From the NCBI GenBank assembly GCA_011042755.1, contig DRBY01000043.1:1-5934 (forward strand): a DNA stretch of 5,934 nt, in the 5' to 3' direction. The notes below the pieces were generated by a model. That model worked only from the letters and a program-made list of their open reading frames with translations. It did no database searches and was not told the DNA's origin. Source of the DNA: Thermoproteota archaeon (GTDB lineage Archaea; Thermoproteota; Korarchaeia; Korarchaeales; Korarchaeaceae). Shown piece after piece: positions 5,065-5,934 of the stretch (positions are counted from its first letter, which is position 1; each line of letters begins with the position of its first letter). A program made the translations under genes and the position numbers.

Positions 5065-5934
5065 TCACGACTCTAGAATACTCTTCAGCAAGTCCCTCGC
5101 TTTAGGGAAGATCTCCCGGGGTTCTACCACACCCGCCTCACAGGCGTAGGCCTTGACGAGGTGGGCCGGAGTCAGATCGAAGACGCTGCACTTCAGCTTA
5201 ACGCCCTCGCCCGGCTCGGGCAGCCCCTCGCACGTCCCGCTAGTGAGCGTCACTCCCTCTCCCGACAGGTCAACCTTGAGCAGATCCGTGGCTGAGATCA
5301 GTGGTACGCCCACCTCCCTGGCGGCCAACGCGGCGTGATAAGTCCCAGCCTTGTTGACGAGCGACCCGTCTGCCAGCACAGCGTCGGCGCCAACCAATAC
5401 CACCTCAACCTCGCTCATGAACCTGCCAACGCACGAGTCTGGTATTAGCTCGACGCGGATCCCTCGCGATGCGAGCCACGCCGCAGTCTGCACGCCCTCC
5501 CCGAGGGGCAGGCTGTGGGCAACGAGCACCCGAGACAGTCGATAGCTGCTGGCCGCCTTCTCGAGGGCCGACAGCACGGTTGAGCTCCTGCTGAGAGTCA
5601 TTATGGATCTAGCTTCTCGGATGGCTGAGGCTGCCGTCGCGGCGGCTTTGGCTCTGGAATCGACTGCCACAGTCCGTAGCTTGACCAACGCTTCATAGGC
5701 GCCTGAAGGCCACTCTGGCAATCTTTTGAAGATCACCAAGAGGTTCCTGAGAGGTATCATCTCCGAGTGAGCCGACGCAACCCTCGACAGTTCGAGCTCT
5801 ACCGTCTCTCGCTCAAAGCGGGCCGACGCGGCAGCGATCAGATAATCCAAGACTTTGACTAGGAGTTCTGAGGCGCCAGACTGCAGGTCCCTAGCCGCGC
5901 TCCTCAATCCCTCGATAGGATCCTCGCATTCCAC
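5065..5934 (-). CDS. eIF2B alpha/beta/delta-family protein (aIF2B / R15P isomerase homolog), Cys-less site
   Basis: At least 289 residues of an eIF2B-family protein are visible. A helical N-terminal part (about 1-95) is followed by the Rossmann-like domain. Family landmarks are IMTLSRSSTV (111-120), VGADAVLADG (181-190), NKAGTYHAALAAREVGVP (194-211) and the late FDLTPAHLV (252-260). In ribose-1,5-bisphosphate isomerase the catalytic Cys sits in a THC motif that aligns here with TLS, so Ser115 replaces it; Asp184 of the GAD motif, the second catalytic residue, is kept. This pattern resembles the non-catalytic eIF2B regulatory subunits, so an aIF2B-like regulatory or metabolite-binding role is more likely than isomerase activity. 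The first visible codon is GTG at the window edge; it is a plausible start because the length fits the family, but the gene may extend further. It is upstream of the PEP carboxykinase gene on the same strand, with a 112-bp gap. Confidence 0.8.
   Translation of the reverse strand: MECEDPIEGLRSAARDLQSGASELLVKVLDYLIAAASARFERETVELELSRVASAHSEMIPLRNLLVIFKRLPEWPSGAYEALVKLRTVAVDSRAKAAATAASAIREARSIMTLSRSSTVLSALEKAASSYRLSRVLVAHSLPLGEGVQTAAWLASRGIRVELIPDSCVGRFMSEVEVVLVGADAVLADGSLVNKAGTYHAALAAREVGVPLISATDLLKVDLSGEGVTLTSGTCEGLPEPGEGVKLKCSVFDLTPAHLVKAYACEAGVVEPREIFPKARDLLKSILES

Noticed and set aside
1..5934. A defence island, mobile element or CRISPR array
   Set aside because: No direct repeats with spacers, terminal inverted repeats, integrase/transposase or nuclease-helicase modules are seen; all long genes belong to familiar metabolic, envelope or nucleic-acid turnover families with similar base composition.

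Overview
The window looks like a compact piece of chromosome from a thermophilic archaeon, probably of the Thermoproteota (crenarchaeal) side. The support is: GC-rich DNA with AGG/AGA as the main arginine codons and GAG favoured for glutamate; GTG and TTG starts; TATA/BRE-like promoters, one spaced for a leaderless transcript; an archaeal eIF2B-family protein; and a divergent archaeal ATP-type PEP carboxykinase. The exact lineage cannot be fixed from this sequence. No mobile element, CRISPR array, tRNA or rRNA was seen.

Layout, left to right. (1) The 3' part of a plus-strand gene for a secreted metallophosphoesterase with beta-sandwich domains and a C-terminal membrane anchor (2-1099, 5' end outside the window). 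(2) Convergent with it and overlapping by 27 bp, a minus-strand membrane family 2 glycosyltransferase (1073-2224). (3) A 125-bp divergent control region (2225-2349) with one promoter for each direction. (4) A plus-strand DHH/DHHA1 phosphoesterase (2350-3339), probably a nanoRNase/RecJ-like nuclease. (5) Convergent with it and overlapping by 4 bp at a palindromic stop, a minus-strand ATP-dependent PEP carboxykinase (3336-4952). (6) A 112-bp leader region (4953-5064) with a probable promoter, a dyad, a Shine-Dalgarno site and a possible 26-codon upstream ORF. (7) A minus-strand eIF2B alpha/ribose-1,5-bisphosphate isomerase family protein (5065-5934), whose GTG start lies exactly at the window edge and so may be partial.

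The genes do not form one obvious pathway. The metallophosphoesterase and the glycosyltransferase both act at the cell envelope, but they are convergent and are not an operon. PEP carockinase (PEP carboxykinase) sits at the gluconeogenic branch point. The eIF2B-family gene precedes it on the same strand, but the gap holds its own promoter-like sequence, so co-transcription is uncertain. The DHH protein is probably housekeeping nucleic-acid turnover.

I see no clear undescribed multi-gene system. The points most worth a second look are: the eIF2B-family protein, which has Ser in place of the isomerase catalytic Cys; the structured leader and possible uORF of the PEP carboxykinase gene; the altered nucleotide-site region of that enzyme; and the very tight tail-to-tail gene packing.
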